Position numbers and translations under genes: made by a program
In this document: positions 1-11,738 of the stretch, one piece after another
How positions within the stretch are numbered: position 1 is the first letter of the stretch
Layout of the letters: each line of letters opens with the position of its first letter
NCBI GenBank assembly: GCA_039654915.1
Contig: CM077600.1
Location: 74,285,992-74,349,991, forward strand
Source: Aquilaria yunnanensis
Lineage: Eukaryota; Streptophyta; Magnoliopsida; Malvales; Thymelaeaceae
Direction: 5' to 3'
DNA length: 64,000 nucleotides
The notes under the pieces: generated by a model
Told to the model about the DNA's origin: nothing
The model's database searches: none
Seen by the model: the letters and a program-made list of their open reading frames with translations, nothing else

Positions 1-348
1 TCGAAGAAGAAGAAGAAAATCGAGGAGCTGGAGAAGGAGATTTCCGGCCTTCAGCAGGAGGTTTCGGATCTTCAACATGAGGCGGACGAGTTGGATGTTG
101 AAAGAGGCAAATCCGTCCAGACGTCCAAGGTTGCTTTTCAGGACGGCTTCTGTCTAGCTCGTCATCAATTTCTGAAGAAGTATCCGGACCTCGATCCTTC
201 GTTTCTGGCTGCCCTGGATATTCCCGGGGGACCTCGGTGGATGTGGTCAAGAGTCAAGTTCCTCAACCTGCCGTTTCCTCCTCCTGCACCGAAGGTGGCG
301 GCGAAAGATTCAGGAGCCGAAGCTTCCCATGACGCCGGGGTCCCTTAG
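1..348 (+). CDS. C-terminal part of the Tat antisense gene (coiled-coil tail), 5' end outside window
   Basis: The frame is open from base 1 to the stop at 346-348 (115 codons). It begins with a lysine-rich stretch and a heptad-like glutamate/leucine segment, which predicts a coiled coil. The conserved tail follows (FQDGFCLARHQ, then PRWMWSR and a proline-rich end). The same tail occurs at 48189-48407 in element C (FQDSFCLAQHQ, PRWAWSK), where it ends an antisense gene whose N-terminal half resembles the plant 'putative gypsy type transposon' family (Pfam PF04195). The gene runs opposite to pol, as reported for extra ORFs between pol and the 3' LTR in Tat elements. Its role is unknown. Being open over all visible codons, it is better preserved than the C copy. 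Confidence 0.6.
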   Translation, partial: SKKKKKIEELEKEISGLQQEVSDLQHEADELDVERGKSVQTSKVAFQDGFCLARHQFLKKYPDLDPSFLAALDIPGGPRWMWSRVKFLNLPFPPPAPKVAAKDSGAEASHDAGVP

Positions 349-784
349 ATATTCCAGGACCTTCACCTTCTTCTTTTTCTTTGTACTCTTCTTCTTGTAA
401 TCTTCTCCTTGTATCAAGACCTTCTTCAATGAATTTTACTTCATTTTTTTGGCTAAGTCTTTTTGAGCAATTTTTGTTTCCCATTTGTCCCGACCACTTT
501 CGGTCAAGGGACTTCGGTACTCTCTTTGCTCATTTTCGTCGGCCATTCTTCGGGAGGTCTTTCTCAGTTGGCAAAGTTCCCTTAGGAAAAGTTTAGCCTA
601 CCCCTTGTCGGCCGTGTTCGGTAGACTTGCCCTCTTTTGGGTCTATAACCCAACTAACTTCGGAAGGAATAGGAGACTTTCGGGAGTCCATACTTCAGCT
701 TTGTTCGGCAAACATTCTCAGACAGGGGAAAACTTTCTGTACTTAGACAAATTTCTAGCTTTCACCATTTATTGTCTAAAAATT
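349..784. other. Convergent 3' spacer of element G
   Basis: This spacer lies between the stop of the antisense gene and the integrase C-terminus reading the other way. It is pyrimidine-rich on the plus strand and resembles 48408-48950 of element C in position and in short matches such as the TCTTCTTTTTCTTTGTA run. It probably holds the polyadenylation regions of both converging transcripts. I see no gene in it. Confidence 0.45.
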
Positions 785-2095
785 CTAAGTGTAGAATTTC
801 TTTAAGGCGCCCGAGTGCCTTGTATTTTTCAGTTTTCCTTTTTCGGTGCTGCCGAGCTTGTATGCTCCCTTTCGGACCTCGTTTAGGACCAAATGCCAAA
901 GTACCCCATAGGACGGCTTTTGGGGTTTTAATTCAGCCTTTCGGGGGCGAGGTCTCCTTTTCCTTATTCCTTTTGGCCTATTATGCGGGTTTGCACTTAT
1001 GGCCACCTTTTGCCGGAAAGGCCTGCTTTCGGGCTTGGTTCATCGGCCATCCTTCATCAAACATCTGTATGATGGCCGAACTACTTCAAATGGATAGTGG
1101 CTTCTGTACTGGAGATAAGTGACAACTCCTTAGTACAATAAGAAATTCTCCTGGCCACTTTCCCTTTGCATCTCTTATAGTCCCTCTTTTGTAGCTCTTT
1201 CGGCAACTCTACTTGTCTGTTGCTCGGGGGCTGAGCTAATGGGCTGAAGTGCCTTTTTATTCTGAGGTCGGTGACGGATCCTTGAAATCCTCTGTCCATA
1301 GACTGGAAATCATTACTGGCCGGTGTCACCGTCGGTATGCCAAATCAGCATACTATGTTCTTCCAGATGAACTTTTTGTGCACCTTTTGCCGGCATGGTT
1401 GCTAGGAGTTCTGCCTTACCCCACTCAGTGAAGTAGTCATCTGCTATCACGCAGAACTTCACATCTTCGGGTACTGTCTGGAGTGGCTCACTGTAATCTT
1501 TTCGAGGTTATCAGCTCTGAAGGCAGTCTTTGGGTGCTGGCGTGTCTCTGGCCATTTTCACACCTTTTGGACGAATTGTCCTGCACCCATTTGACCGATA
1601 TATCTTAATAACAGAATTGCGTACCTTTGCCTCTATAGCTTTTCCTTAATCAGGAAATATCGTCCGGGATGTCTTTGCACTTCCTGCCTCTTCGTGAGGA
1701 TTTTCGGGACTTCTTTGGTCGCGAGATTCTTCTTTGTAGGATCTTTCCGCCTTTTGTGCGAGGTTATTATACCTAGCGTTGCCATGCTCGGATGGCCCAA
1801 CGCTTTTGGTAATCAAATTTGATCATCTTGGTGGCCTCCTTGCCTTTGGGTCTCCGAAGGGATATCCTAACGCCCTAATGTTCTGCGCTTGGGGTTTCAC
1901 TAGCAAGGAGTTTCCACTCTGGATCTAGCTTCGCTCCGTCTCCTTTGTTGGTTTCAGCCTTCCCTACTTCTGGGATTTCAGCGATCTAGTCTGCCAGTAC
2001 TTGGGCACTTACTGCCCTTCTAGGCTCATGCACGATGTAGTACTCTTTGAGTTCAATGCACCATTTTGATAGTCTTTTCTGAATGCTCTACTCTT
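785..2095 (-). pseudogene. Integrase and RNase H remnants of Tat element G
   Basis: Several short minus-strand frames align by eye with element C. At 2095-1985 there is a match to the end of the RNase H domain (RLSKWCIELKEYYIVHEPRR followed by a degraded ALADFIAE-type motif). At 1500-1434 there is a match to the integrase core that in C encodes KFCVVAVDYFTKW. At 1329-1081 there is the integrase stretch containing DFQSMDRGFQ and SPLAQPPSN. At 1006-785 there is a basic C-terminal piece like KRIKKGDLVLRKA of C. Stops and frameshifts separate them, so no functional protein is made. There is a single RT-side breakpoint near 2100. Confidence 0.6.
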
Positions 2096-2685
2096 TTTCA
2101 CGGTGTTGCGCGGAGGCGGGTCACTTCGGACAGCGGTCGTGTCCTGGGAGGTAGAGTCGGCAGCTTCTGCCCGCAAGTCCAGTCGTAAACGACTTCTCGG
2201 GGCAATGGGTTTTGATCTCGTTGCCGAGGAGATGGCGATTTTTTCCTCGGGTGTCGAACTCTTTCAGCGGGGAGGTCTGGATCATCGTGACCCTGCTTTT
2301 CCCGTAGGTCGTACTGCGGGGAGCATGGTTCCCGCCGAGGACTCATCCCGTTGATCTTCATTTTCCCAATTCCTGTGAATTGGCATGGGACTCTCCACCT
2401 CACGAGGTACTTATGAGGAGGGCCTTTGGCCTGAATTTTTGCTGCGGCCTTCCTTGGTTTGACTACTGCGTCATTCTGACCATGCCAGGATGTGGGAATT
2501 CGCGCAGGAAGCCTATGGTAATAGTCAGAGGACGTTCACCTTCCGGCAGGAAAGTCCCTGCTGCCATTATTTGGTTGCCCGTTGAATCTCTGGCGCAGAC
2601 GGGGACCTCGGGTGTCCCCTCTCCTTAGAATGCTGAGCTTCATCTTTCGGCAACTTGGGAGTGATTTCCCACAGACGGCACTAGA
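2096..2685 (-). other. Leader and PBS region of element G
   Basis: This is non-coding sequence between the pol remnant and the LTR. It matches the C leader (53890-54326) at several places, including the GGACGTTC...CCGG block at 2530 and the CCTTAGAATGCTGAG block at 2624. Directly inside the LTR on the minus strand is GTGCCGTCTGTGGGAAAT (2664-2681). Element C has the equivalent ACGCCATCTGTGGGAAAC, so this is the likely primer binding site. I do not assign the tRNA. Confidence 0.5.
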
Positions 2686-3730
2686 TGATGCCGGGCTTCG
2701 AGATGTGCGGAGCCAGCATCTAATGCGGTCCGGTTAGGCGGAGCCAGCATCTCCACTCTGTGCAGCGGTGTAGGCAGCAGGGGGTCCTGGAGGTGCAAGA
2801 AGGTACCCTGAGAGGGTCACCTTAAGTGGTGGCCGGCAGCTTCTTGGTACCGTGGCTGGCGAGGATGGGAAAGACTTCCGGTCTGGGAGAGAGTTTGGAG
2901 CAGGGATCCTTCAGGCAGACCTGGCTGAAACACTCAGAAAACAAGGGTTGGAGGCCCCCGGGGTGGTTTTCCGGGGGGGAACCTCCGATGCCCAAGTCAG
3001 TGCTCCGAGAAAGAGAGATACTCAGTAATAAGCATAAGGAACTCTTGCCTGGCGTATCTTTCTGAAGGCTGAAGGGAGAGTATTCAGGTGGAGAGAGGAG
3101 AGCGTCCTCTTGTCCTTTTGGCCCTCCGAGGGGAGAACCTCCTGCCTGTGACCATTTCCCTGGCCTGTAATGGAGGAGGTGATCCCTTTAGATTGTGACA
3201 CGTGTATGGATGGATGGTGTTCGTACTTTTGGGCGTGGAGGCCTCTAGTCATCTACAGGCTCCTCGGGGCACGAGCCATAGTAGGTGTAGCCCTATGTGA
3301 CAGGATGCATGCTACGATTGCGTGTTAGAGTGTGTTTGGGGGTGGCGTGTCGGAGACGTATTTGAGCGGAATGTCAGAGACTCCTTGATTGCTCTTGCCG
3401 TACAATCGAGGTCCCTTTGGTTGATGTCTCACTTCAGATGATGGGTCCTTTTCTGGAGTCGGGCTGGAACTTCGGTGCCTACGCCTTCGGGGAGTTTTCT
3501 CCCGGAGGGGGTGGTTGGTCTTTCTCCCCCGAAGCTGGTTCGGTCGCCCTCCCGAAGGAAGAGCCACACTGGCTTCCGAACTTGGCATTTGGTGATGTAC
3601 CGAGGTCGTGCGCCTCAGGTGTATGACTTCCTTCACTCCGGAGTCCTTTCCAAGGTCGTATGCCTTAGGTGTCTGGCACCCTCTTTCCCATGATCGGCAG
3701 GTGGTCAGGGTGATAGTACTTTTGCTATCA
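2686..3730 (-). repeat. 5' LTR of element G (Tat family)
   Basis: On the plus strand it starts TGATGCCGGG and ends TTTGCTATCA, the same termini (TGATGCC...CTATCA) as the LTRs of C and I. It is about 1,045 bp, longer than the C LTR (854 bp) and quite diverged, sharing mainly the ends and the GGGGGAACCTCCGATGCCCAAGTC block near 2980. The reading frames here are fragments with no family resemblance. Confidence 0.65.
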
Positions 3731-5640
3731 CTAGGGATTTCTCTTGGTTTTGCCAAAACTCATGCAAAGCTGAGAAAAAATCCCCCAACGCTCATTTAAA
3801 GGAATTCGTAACCTGATCCTTAGATAAGATCACTCCTGTATACTTCCTGCTCAATGCATCTGCTACCACATTTCCTTTTCTAGCACAGTACTCAATTGAA
3901 CAATCATTATCTTTTATGTATTCAATCCATCGACGTTGCCTCATGTTCAGATCTTTATGTGTAAATAGATACTTCAAACTCTTATGATCGGTGAAGATTC
4001 TGAATGACCTCCCCATCAAGTAATGCCTCCACAGCTTAAGTGCAAAAATTACTGCCACTAGCTCAAGATCGTGAATAGGATAGTTTAATTCATTAGCTCT
4101 CAACTGTCTTGAACCATAGGCTATTACCAGATTGTCCTACATCAACACACACCCTAGACTAGAACCCGATGCATCAGTGTATATTGTAAAAGCTTTGTTC
4201 AGATCAAGTAGAATGAGTATAGGTGCACTAGTCAATCTTTTCTTCAACTCCATATAAGCTTTTTTACACTTCGGTGTCCATTCTAACTTCTGAGTTTTCT
4301 TGGTTAGGGCCATTAACAGTATAGCTATCATAGAGAATTTTTCTATGAATTACCTATAGTAGCCTACCAAGCCCAAGAAACTCCTCACTTCTGTAACTGG
4401 AGTTGGTCTCTTCCACTCAACTACTGCCTGAACTTATGTACCCTAAAAATTGAATCCTTTCGTACCAAAACTCACACTTAGACAACTTTGCATAGTATTG
4501 ATTATCCTTCAGCACTTGCAAAACTAACTGAAGGTGCTTCTTATGTTTTGAGGTCGTCTATGAGTACACCAAAATGTCATCGATGAAAACTTCAACAAAC
4601 TGATCCAGAAATGGTTTAAAGATTCAATTCATAGCTTTCATGAATACTGTAGGAGCATTAGTCATGCCGAATGGCATAACTGTATACTCATATTGTCTAT
4701 ACCTTGTCCTAAAGGCAGTTCTCGGGATGTCTTCCTCCTTAACTCTAATATGAAAGTATCCAGACTGGAGGTCAATCCTAGAAAATACCTTTTCTCCTTT
4801 GAGTCTATCAAATAAATCATCAATTCTAGGAAACGGATACTTATTCTTAACTGTTACTACATTCAACTTCCTATAGTTGATGCACAGCCTTAAAGTTCCA
4901 TCCTTCTTCTTCACAAATAACACTAGGGCTCCCTACAGTGATACACTAGGCCTTATAAAGCCTTTCTTTAGCAGTTCCTCTAACTACTTCTTTAACTCAT
5001 CCATCTCGGGAGCTAACATTCTGTAAGGTGGTATTAAAATAAGTTCAACCCTACTCTGAAGATGGATTGCAAACTCAGTATCCCTCTTGGGTGGTAGCCC
5101 AGGCAATTTTGCTGGAAACACTTTGAGAAACTGATTGGCTACAGGAATCTTTTCAAGTTCCTCCTCTGTGGCCACCCCATTTAATGAATAATACTCTTCT
5201 TCGCTGACTATGGGGATGGTATCCATAAGTCTAAGATGTAAACTTTTAGCACTAGATGCTAATCCTCTTGTGCAAGTCACTCTAGCTCCTTAAGCACCAG
5301 TAACGCCGACTGAGTGATTCACACAGTCAATTTTGTGGCTTATGCTTACTTAGCCAATCCATTCCCAGCACTAGGTCATAATACCTCAATTCTATCACCC
5401 ATAATTGACAACAAAAATCATGGTCGCCTAACTACAAGGGATACCTAGTAACCACTTCATTGGTCACAATAAAACTCCTCCCTACAGTCCTGATGAGTCT
5501 TAGCTCACTAGAGATTTCTCGTTGCAATTTAAAGTTATCTACCAACCCAGATGATATCACTGAAAGAGTAGCTCATGTATCAAAAAGCACTCTAACACTA
5601 CCATTTTGAAAAGTAAATTACCTCGAATGGTGGCTGGCTC
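3731..5640 (-). pseudogene. E1 pol remnant: protease, reverse transcriptase, RNase H
   Basis: The minus-strand pieces run in normal pol order. 5280-4984 is the protease-RT linker (KVFPAKLPGLPP, FAIHLQ, PPYRML). 4923-4624 is the RT core ([32 protein letters not shown]). About 4605-4565 carries the catalytic motif as FIDDILVYS. 4331-4137 holds the start of RNase H (IYTDASGSSLGCVLM). 4103-3792 holds [30 protein letters not shown] and ADALSRKY. Only one RNase H is present, which separates this family from the Tat elements here. In-frame stops and frameshifts between pieces make it dead. Confidence 0.8.
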
Positions 5641-6797
5641 ATTGGTCACCTGACTCGCCAGGGTGAAAACCCTCGGGTCAACTAATACTACGGCTACACC
5701 AGGTCAATTTCCTATGGCAAGAGGTGCATGGGGTAGGTTCCTGGGAGGACCTGGAAAAAGTCAAGCGCATGGGCATTCCCTTTCCCAATGTCCTTTCTGA
5801 CCACAGATATTGCAATTATCAGTCCCCACGATACATGGACTCATGCCATGCAATCGTCTACACTTAGGGCAGAAACCTATTTTCTTTCTCTTGAAAGGAC
5901 CTTGGCTTTCAACCATCGGTCACTTTTTGGCACTCTTTCCTAGGTTGGCTAGTCTAACCTCCACATTTTTGCTAGATGTCCTCATATCCTCAAATTCTCT
6001 TTCTAAGGCTAATACCTTCTGAACCACTTGGCGATAACTCTTGATGTCAACTATCACCATATATCTCCAAAGCACAAGTTTCATACCTTGAAAGAGTGAA
6101 TTATAACACTGCTCATACTATCCCATAGACATATCTCCTTGCACTAGATTTTCAAATTGGATCCTCCTTTGATCTTGTGCAACTTCACTAATATATTTGT
6201 GTCGGAACTTTTTCTCGAAGTCTGACCACTTGAGCATCTTTTTCTTGTGCTCCGGTCGAGTACTATTGCTTTCTCTGAGCATCTTCATTAGATCATCCCA
6301 CCATAAACTAGCCCTCCTTCTAAAAAAGAAAGGTATTAAGGCCATCCTTTGCTTATACTCATAACCTCCACAGGTGAAAAGTCGATTCATCCTGGATAAC
6401 CAATCTTCTACTCGATCGGGGTCACCTATCCCATCAAAACTTGATGGATCCACAGTAGTAAACTTTTCCAACAACCTCATCTGATGTGGGGTATCTCCCC
6501 TCCTTGGAGCCTCCATAACCTCTGGCTCCTCCTCCTCGTCATGAACATGATTTCACCATTCATAAGCCCTAGGCACTTGCTGCTGCTCAGCATGCCTCTC
6601 TTGATCCTGACATGTATCATTCTTCTCTTGGACAACTTAGTCATGATGGTAGTAATACCTTGTGCCACTTGGGCCATAGTTTGAGTTAACCCTTCAAGCA
6701 CCTTAGATATTTCATTTAGCCTTGCCATAACTGGGTCACTAGAACCCTCATCAGGTTCTCTAGCCCCTCTCGAAGCTCCTGACCTACTGTTAACCAT
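5641..6797 (-). pseudogene. E1 gag remnant with CCHC zinc knuckle
   Basis: 6797-6477 is the N-terminus (MVNSRSGASRGAREP...), frameshifted into 6516-6118, which carries the capsid-like block (LEKFTTVDPSSFDGIGDPDR, RRRASLWWDDL, FRHKYISE, QFENLVQGDMSMG). Farther on, 5900-5760 encodes a cysteine-rich tail with a complete CCHC knuckle (CNICGQKGHWERECP). Gag would package the RNA. The frame is broken at about 6500 and 6115. The same gag in E2 has the identical domain order. Confidence 0.75.
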
Positions 6798-6921
6798 AGC
6801 AACCTACAACCAAAGCCAGACAACATTCCCCAGATGTTGGTTAGTACTAACTTTCCTAGCACTTGAACTTTCCAAACTAGATCTCAGCCTTAGCCTCCAA
6901 TATCTATGAAATGAGCTCTAA

Positions 6922-6933
6922 GCTCTAATACCA
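6922..6933 (-). other. Primer binding site of E1 (initiator Met tRNA type)
   Basis: On the minus strand the bases read TGGTATTAGAGC, one base from TGGTATCAGAGC, the usual plant retroelement site complementary to the 3' end of initiator tRNA-Met. It lies a few bases inside the LTR end, where expected. Confidence 0.7.
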
Positions 6934-6943
6934 AAAACTAACA

Positions 6944-9317
6944 TGGGCATCCTTGGCCCCCGCCCAAGAGACCTGTGAGAGCTGCTCTCACGATGGATTG
7001 CAATTGGCTAGTTGTATATGTGTGCGAATTAAAACTCCATGATGCTAGTTGATTAACCTAGAATATGCAGAACGCATGCTCTTCATGCTTCAACTTGGAT
7101 TAACAAAAACCATAAAACATTGACTTGGCCAAAAGATTTCCATAGAAAATAAGTTCAAATAGCCAAAGCATACAAAATCAACATTTATGTGAGTTTACTA
7201 TACATAACAACTATGTGGGAGCATCATACATAAAGTAGACTAATGCCCTCACCCAAGAGCAACCCTAGAGTATAGGACTTCTCAAAACATAGACAATGGA
7301 GACAACTAAGAGTACTATATATACAAGCCTCAACTGAGATCTTCTTGAACTAACTCCTACCTTGGATGCAAGTCCCAGTGGTGAGTCACAAAAATCCTTG
7401 TTCAAGTGCTACTAGGATTTGCAGCCAAAAGAAGACTATAGTTAGCACTGTTACTTGACCAACAAGTTACCCAAGTCGACTAGAATCATAAAGATTCGGA
7501 AGTGAAATACTTGCAATAAAAGCTAACTACCGTGATAACCTTCAATGGTTACCTGGCCCAACAACTTCAAAATCTACACAACATAACTAGGGAGTGAGAA
7601 CTTAAACATTCTTAGTAAGGGTCATCACGGTACCTGCAAGAAAATTACTAAGAACTCTATATATAAGAACATATGTAACTTGCTGTGAGCTCATATAGCC
7701 TAAGGGTCTAATATATGAATATACCTTGGTCCCTTGGAACCACTCTTCATCCTAGTTCTTGAACCACAAGGCATAGCCTTGTCCTCTAGCAAGCTTAGCT
7801 TGCCAGATTAACTACTGATAAATCACCAATTGAACTTCTCCTGTTTATTTTGTATAGGGAAACTATAGTGGCACTATTTTAACTAGGACATAAAGACCTT
7901 GTAAACTAGGTGCACTAAGGTTTCACCTTGTAACCTCGTGGCTAACAGCACAGCTAGGTCACCAAGGGTTCTAAACCTTTAACCCTAGCTAGTGGTACTT
8001 AGTTGTGATCCTTAGTAAACTACTTTTCTTGCTTACGGTGGAAGTAACCATAAAACTTTACAAAACTCAAGAAAACTCCTAGGTCTCAACGGACTTTTGA
8101 AAGTCTCTGAGTACCCCAGAAATACTTAGTCCCTAAGGTACCCTAAGATCCCCCTTAGGTTTCCCATTGACCTTCCTAGCAAAACTTGAAAAATTCAGCC
8201 AACATACTTGTGGCGACCAGTTGGTAACATTCTACCAACTTTCTAGTATTAGTGACACATCATGGGCAATGGTACAAACCTGGCGACGCAACGCCAATAT
8301 CTGAATTTGTAGAATTTTCACAAATTTTGCTACTATGAACTTTGGACACTTACCAAACATATCAAACATGCTTGGTTAGCCTCCAAACATCACATACATG
8401 TAAAACATGTTGCATAGATCACAACCAACTATCACAAGCCAATCTGTGATGCATTATAACATCATTCTAATCATCACAAACCTTATAGTCCACCATGATT
8501 CAACCTTGTCCACTAATTAATGCTATTGCTAGAATTACTCAAATTCATCTAGCAAACTCATACCAATAGCATTAATTGAACTAAAAAATACAACTCCATA
8601 ACCTGAACTACAAGTAACAAGCAAGAATAAGCACTCTAATCCACGAAGCTTACCGAAGCACCACCTAAGTTCCAAGCAAAACATAGGCACCAAACATCAA
8701 ATTCTTACTTTCAAACCAAAACCCAAGCTCCTAATCAACTAATAAACATGAATTCAATCAAAAACATGTTGGTTACCTCATACTAAAAATAGGGGATGGG
8801 AGAAAACGTGCTTCCAAGCTCCAAAACCATGGTTTTATGCTTGAAATGAGCTCGCAATGGCCTATATACTTATGATGTCTTGTCTTTTCACCAAGAAAAT
8901 TTGATTTCAAGCTTAATTGGATGGAAAAATAAGGGTGGAGAGGATGAACTCGGTTTATGCAGCCACCCCTCTACTTTTCCCTCTTATAAACCATGTTTAA
9001 CACTTAAGCCACCGAACTATTAGACATGATACACTTAAGTCCCCATCTTTTGGTAACCTTAGCTGTTCTTGATTAATCTTTGTTTATTTCATCAAGTTTG
9101 GGTTAAAGATGAAAGTTAGGTCATAAAAACTCATTTTAACCACTTAGGATCTAGCCTGACTATTCAGGATGCAAAAATTACCATTTTCCCCTAATTCTTA
9201 TTTATTGCCTTAACTTCCTCGAAACTTATTGAACTTTGATAAACTTTCCTATTGTTGCTATATAAACTTGAATTAAGGATTCAAACTTGAGTTAGAGCAA
9301 TTTACCTTCTTCAGGCA
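6944..9317 (-). repeat. 5' LTR of E1, about 2.37 kb
   Basis: The outer end on the minus strand is TGCCTGAAGAAGGTAAATT at 9317. The inner end is near 6944, beside the PBS; the exact inner base is uncertain by a few positions. The reverse complement matches solo LTR B (20262-21586 plus 55181-56198) over its whole length, including both termini and the total length of about 2.34 kb. The fragment 11739-12546 matches the inner third. I see no gene in it; short frames are incidental. Confidence 0.75.
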
Positions 9318-9326
9318 TGCTTCCCA

Positions 9327-11604
9327 CTTAGAGAGCCATAACAAATACTATCGGGGCATTGGTAACACCAAATGCAATAAATGTATACTCGCAGTGGCCA
9401 TACCTATCCTGAGACCTATCTTTGGGATATCTTCCTCCTTAACTCTGATCTGGAAGCATCTAGACCAGACGTCAATCCTAGAAATCACTTTTGCTCCCCT
9501 TAACCTGTCAAACAAATCATTGATCCAAGGAAGCGAATCCTTGTTCTTGACTGTTACTGCATTCATCTTTCTATAGTTAATGCACAGTCTCAAAGTTCCA
9601 TGATTCTTCTTCACAAACAACATCAGGGCACCCCACGGTGATACACTAGGCCTGATAAAGACTTTATCTAGCAACTACTCTAGTTGCTTCTTTAGGTCAT
9701 CCATTTCAGGAGCTGACATTTGATAGAGAGGTATTGAAATCAATTCTACGCCAGGCTGAAGGTGAATAAAAAACTTGGTGTTCTGCTTGGGTGGTACCCC
9801 AGGCAAATCCACTAGGAACACCTTGGGAAATTGATTGGCTATGGAAATTTCCTTAAGTTCATCCTCTAGGGCCACCCTATTCAAGGTATAATACACTTCC
9901 TTGTTGATTATGGGGATAGAGTCCATAAGTTTAAGGTGCAAACTTCTAGCATTAGTTCCTGACCCTCCTGTACAAGTCACTCTAGCTCTCTGAACATCAA
10001 TAACATCGACTGAGTGATTAGCACAGTCAATTTACATCTTCTGCTTACTTAGCCAATCCATTCCCAACTCTAGGCCATATGACCTCAATTCTATAACCCA
10101 TAACTCGCAATAGAAATCATGGTTGCCTAATTACAAGGGATACCTAGTAACCAACTCATTGGTCAAAATAAAAATCCTCCCTACAATTCTAATGAGTTTT
10201 AACTCATTGGAGATATCACACTACAATTCAAACTTTTCTATCAAGGTAGACGATGTCACAAAAAGAGTAGCTCTAGTATAAAAAAGTACTTTAACACTAA
10301 CATTCTGAAATGTAAAATTACCTCAAATGATGGCTGGCTCCCTGGTCACTTGACTAGCCAAGGTGAGAATCCTTGCCTCAACTACTGCTGTGGCCACACC
10401 AGGTCGATTTCCTATGGTAGGGGGCGCGAGGGGTGGATTCCTAGGCGGACCTAGCAAGGGTCGAGCTTGTAGGCATTCCCTCGCCCAATGACCACTTTGT
10501 CCATAGTTCTTACAAATGTTGGTTCCCAAAGTGCATGGCTTAAAGCCATGAAATCTCCTACACTTGGGGCACAAGCCCTTTTTCTTCCTCTTAGCTGGCC
10601 ATTAAGTCTTGGCCACCTTTCCTACCGTTGATTACTTTTTGGTACTCTTTCATAGGTTGGATGGCGCAACCTTCACCTTCTTGCTTTGAATCCTTTAGTC
10701 TTTAAACTCCCTCTTTAGAGCTAACACCTTTTGAACCATTTGATGATAGCTTCAAATGTCCACCATCGCCATGTATCTTTGAAGAATGGGCTTAAGGCCT
10801 TGGAGGAATTTCTTGGCCTTGAGCTCACCATTTCCAACCATGTATGAAGCATACCAAATGAGCAAATTATAGCGCTGCTTATAGTCTCTTACATACATCT
10901 CTCCTTGGGCAAGATTTTCAAACTAAATCCTCCTTTGTTCTTAAGGCACCTCACTGATATGCTCTTGTCGGAACATCCTCTCGAAGTCTAACCACTTGAG
11001 CACCTTTTTCTTATGCTTCGGCCAATTTCCATCACTTTCCTTTAGCATTTCTAGAACTTCATCCCACCATAAGCTAGCCCTCCCTTTAAAAAAAAAAGGT
11101 ACTAAGGCCATCCTCTGCTCTAATTCATGTCCTCCACAAGTAAAGAGTCATTTCATCCTATTCAACCAATCCTCTACCTTATCGAGGTCACCTAACCCAT
11201 CAAAGCTCGGTAGGTAAAACCATCTTAAACTTCTCAAGTAATCTCATTTGATGTGGAGTTTGTCCCCTCCCTAGAGCTTCCATAACTTCCTACTCCTCTT
11301 CATGCTCATAAGCACAATCCTGCCTCTTGTGAGCCCTAGGCACTTGCCGAGGGTCGGCTTACCTCTCATGACCTTGTGGTGGGTCATTCAAATGGTCATC
11401 ATCTTCCTATGCAGCTCCTCTATTCTCCTGGTCTTGAAATAACTCCTTCATTATGGTGGTTATGCCTTGGGTGACTTGTACCAAGGTATGTGTCATCCCT
11501 TGAAGCATTTTGGATATCCTTTCCAACCTTGCAACAATCGGATCACTAGAACGTTCACTAGGTTCCCTAGCTCCTCTCGAAGCTCTTGACCTAGTGTCAA
11601 CCAT
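9327..11604 (-). pseudogene. E2 gag-protease-RT remnant
   Basis: 11604-11407 is the gag N-terminus (MVDTRSRASRGAREP). About 11230-10770 holds the capsid block (FTCGGHE, GRASLWWDE, KWLDFERMFRQ) broken by stops. 10574-10323 is the cysteine-rich tail (MCPKCRRFHGFKPC), where the knuckle has lost one cysteine (CKNYGQSGHWAREC). 9980-9675 is the protease-RT linker (QFPKVFLVDLPGVPP). 9674-9348 is the start of RT ([24 protein letters not shown]). The RT frame stops at the GVTNAP block, exactly where E1 inserted. The gene is dead, with multiple stops. Confidence 0.75.
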
Positions 11605-11720
11605 AGCAACCTGTAACCAAAGCTAGATGACATTCCATAATTTTTGGTTAGTACAAACTATCCTAGCACATGGACTTTAACTAGATTTCAATCTCAGCCT
11701 CCAAAATCTATTAAACAAGA

Positions 11721-11732
11721 GATCTGATACCA
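11721..11732 (-). other. Primer binding site of E2
   Basis: The minus-strand bases read TGGTATCAGATC, one base from the initiator tRNA-Met site TGGTATCAGAGC. It is placed directly inside the LTR end, as in E1. Confidence 0.65.
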
Positions 11733-11738
11733 AAATTA

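Larger units (their letters stand above)
1..3730 (-). mobile_element. Element G: partial Tat-lineage Ty3/Gypsy retrotransposon, internally deleted
   Basis: Read on the minus strand, the 5' LTR (2686-3730) is followed by a leader, then RNase H and integrase remnants, then the tail of an antisense gene (1-348, plus strand). The order matches the better-preserved element C at 45569-55180. The protease and reverse transcriptase are missing: the RNase H-like remnant near 2095 passes directly into leader-like sequence near 2100. The 3' LTR lies left of the window. The right LTR end (3721-3730, ending TATCA) abuts the chromovirus pol of E1, so G inserted into E1. No target duplication can be checked because the other end is absent. 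Confidence 0.75.
3731..9317 (-). mobile_element. Element E1: chromovirus-like Ty3/Gypsy retrotransposon, 3' part displaced by G
   Basis: Minus-strand order: 5' LTR (9317-6944), PBS (6933-6922), gag (6797-~5640), CCHC knuckle, protease remnant, RT, RNase H, then an abrupt change at 3731 where the LTR of G begins. Integrase and the 3' LTR should lie left of the window beyond G. E1 itself lies in the RT frame of E2: the E2 frame stops matching at about 9327 and the E1 LTR begins at 9317. Confidence 0.7.
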
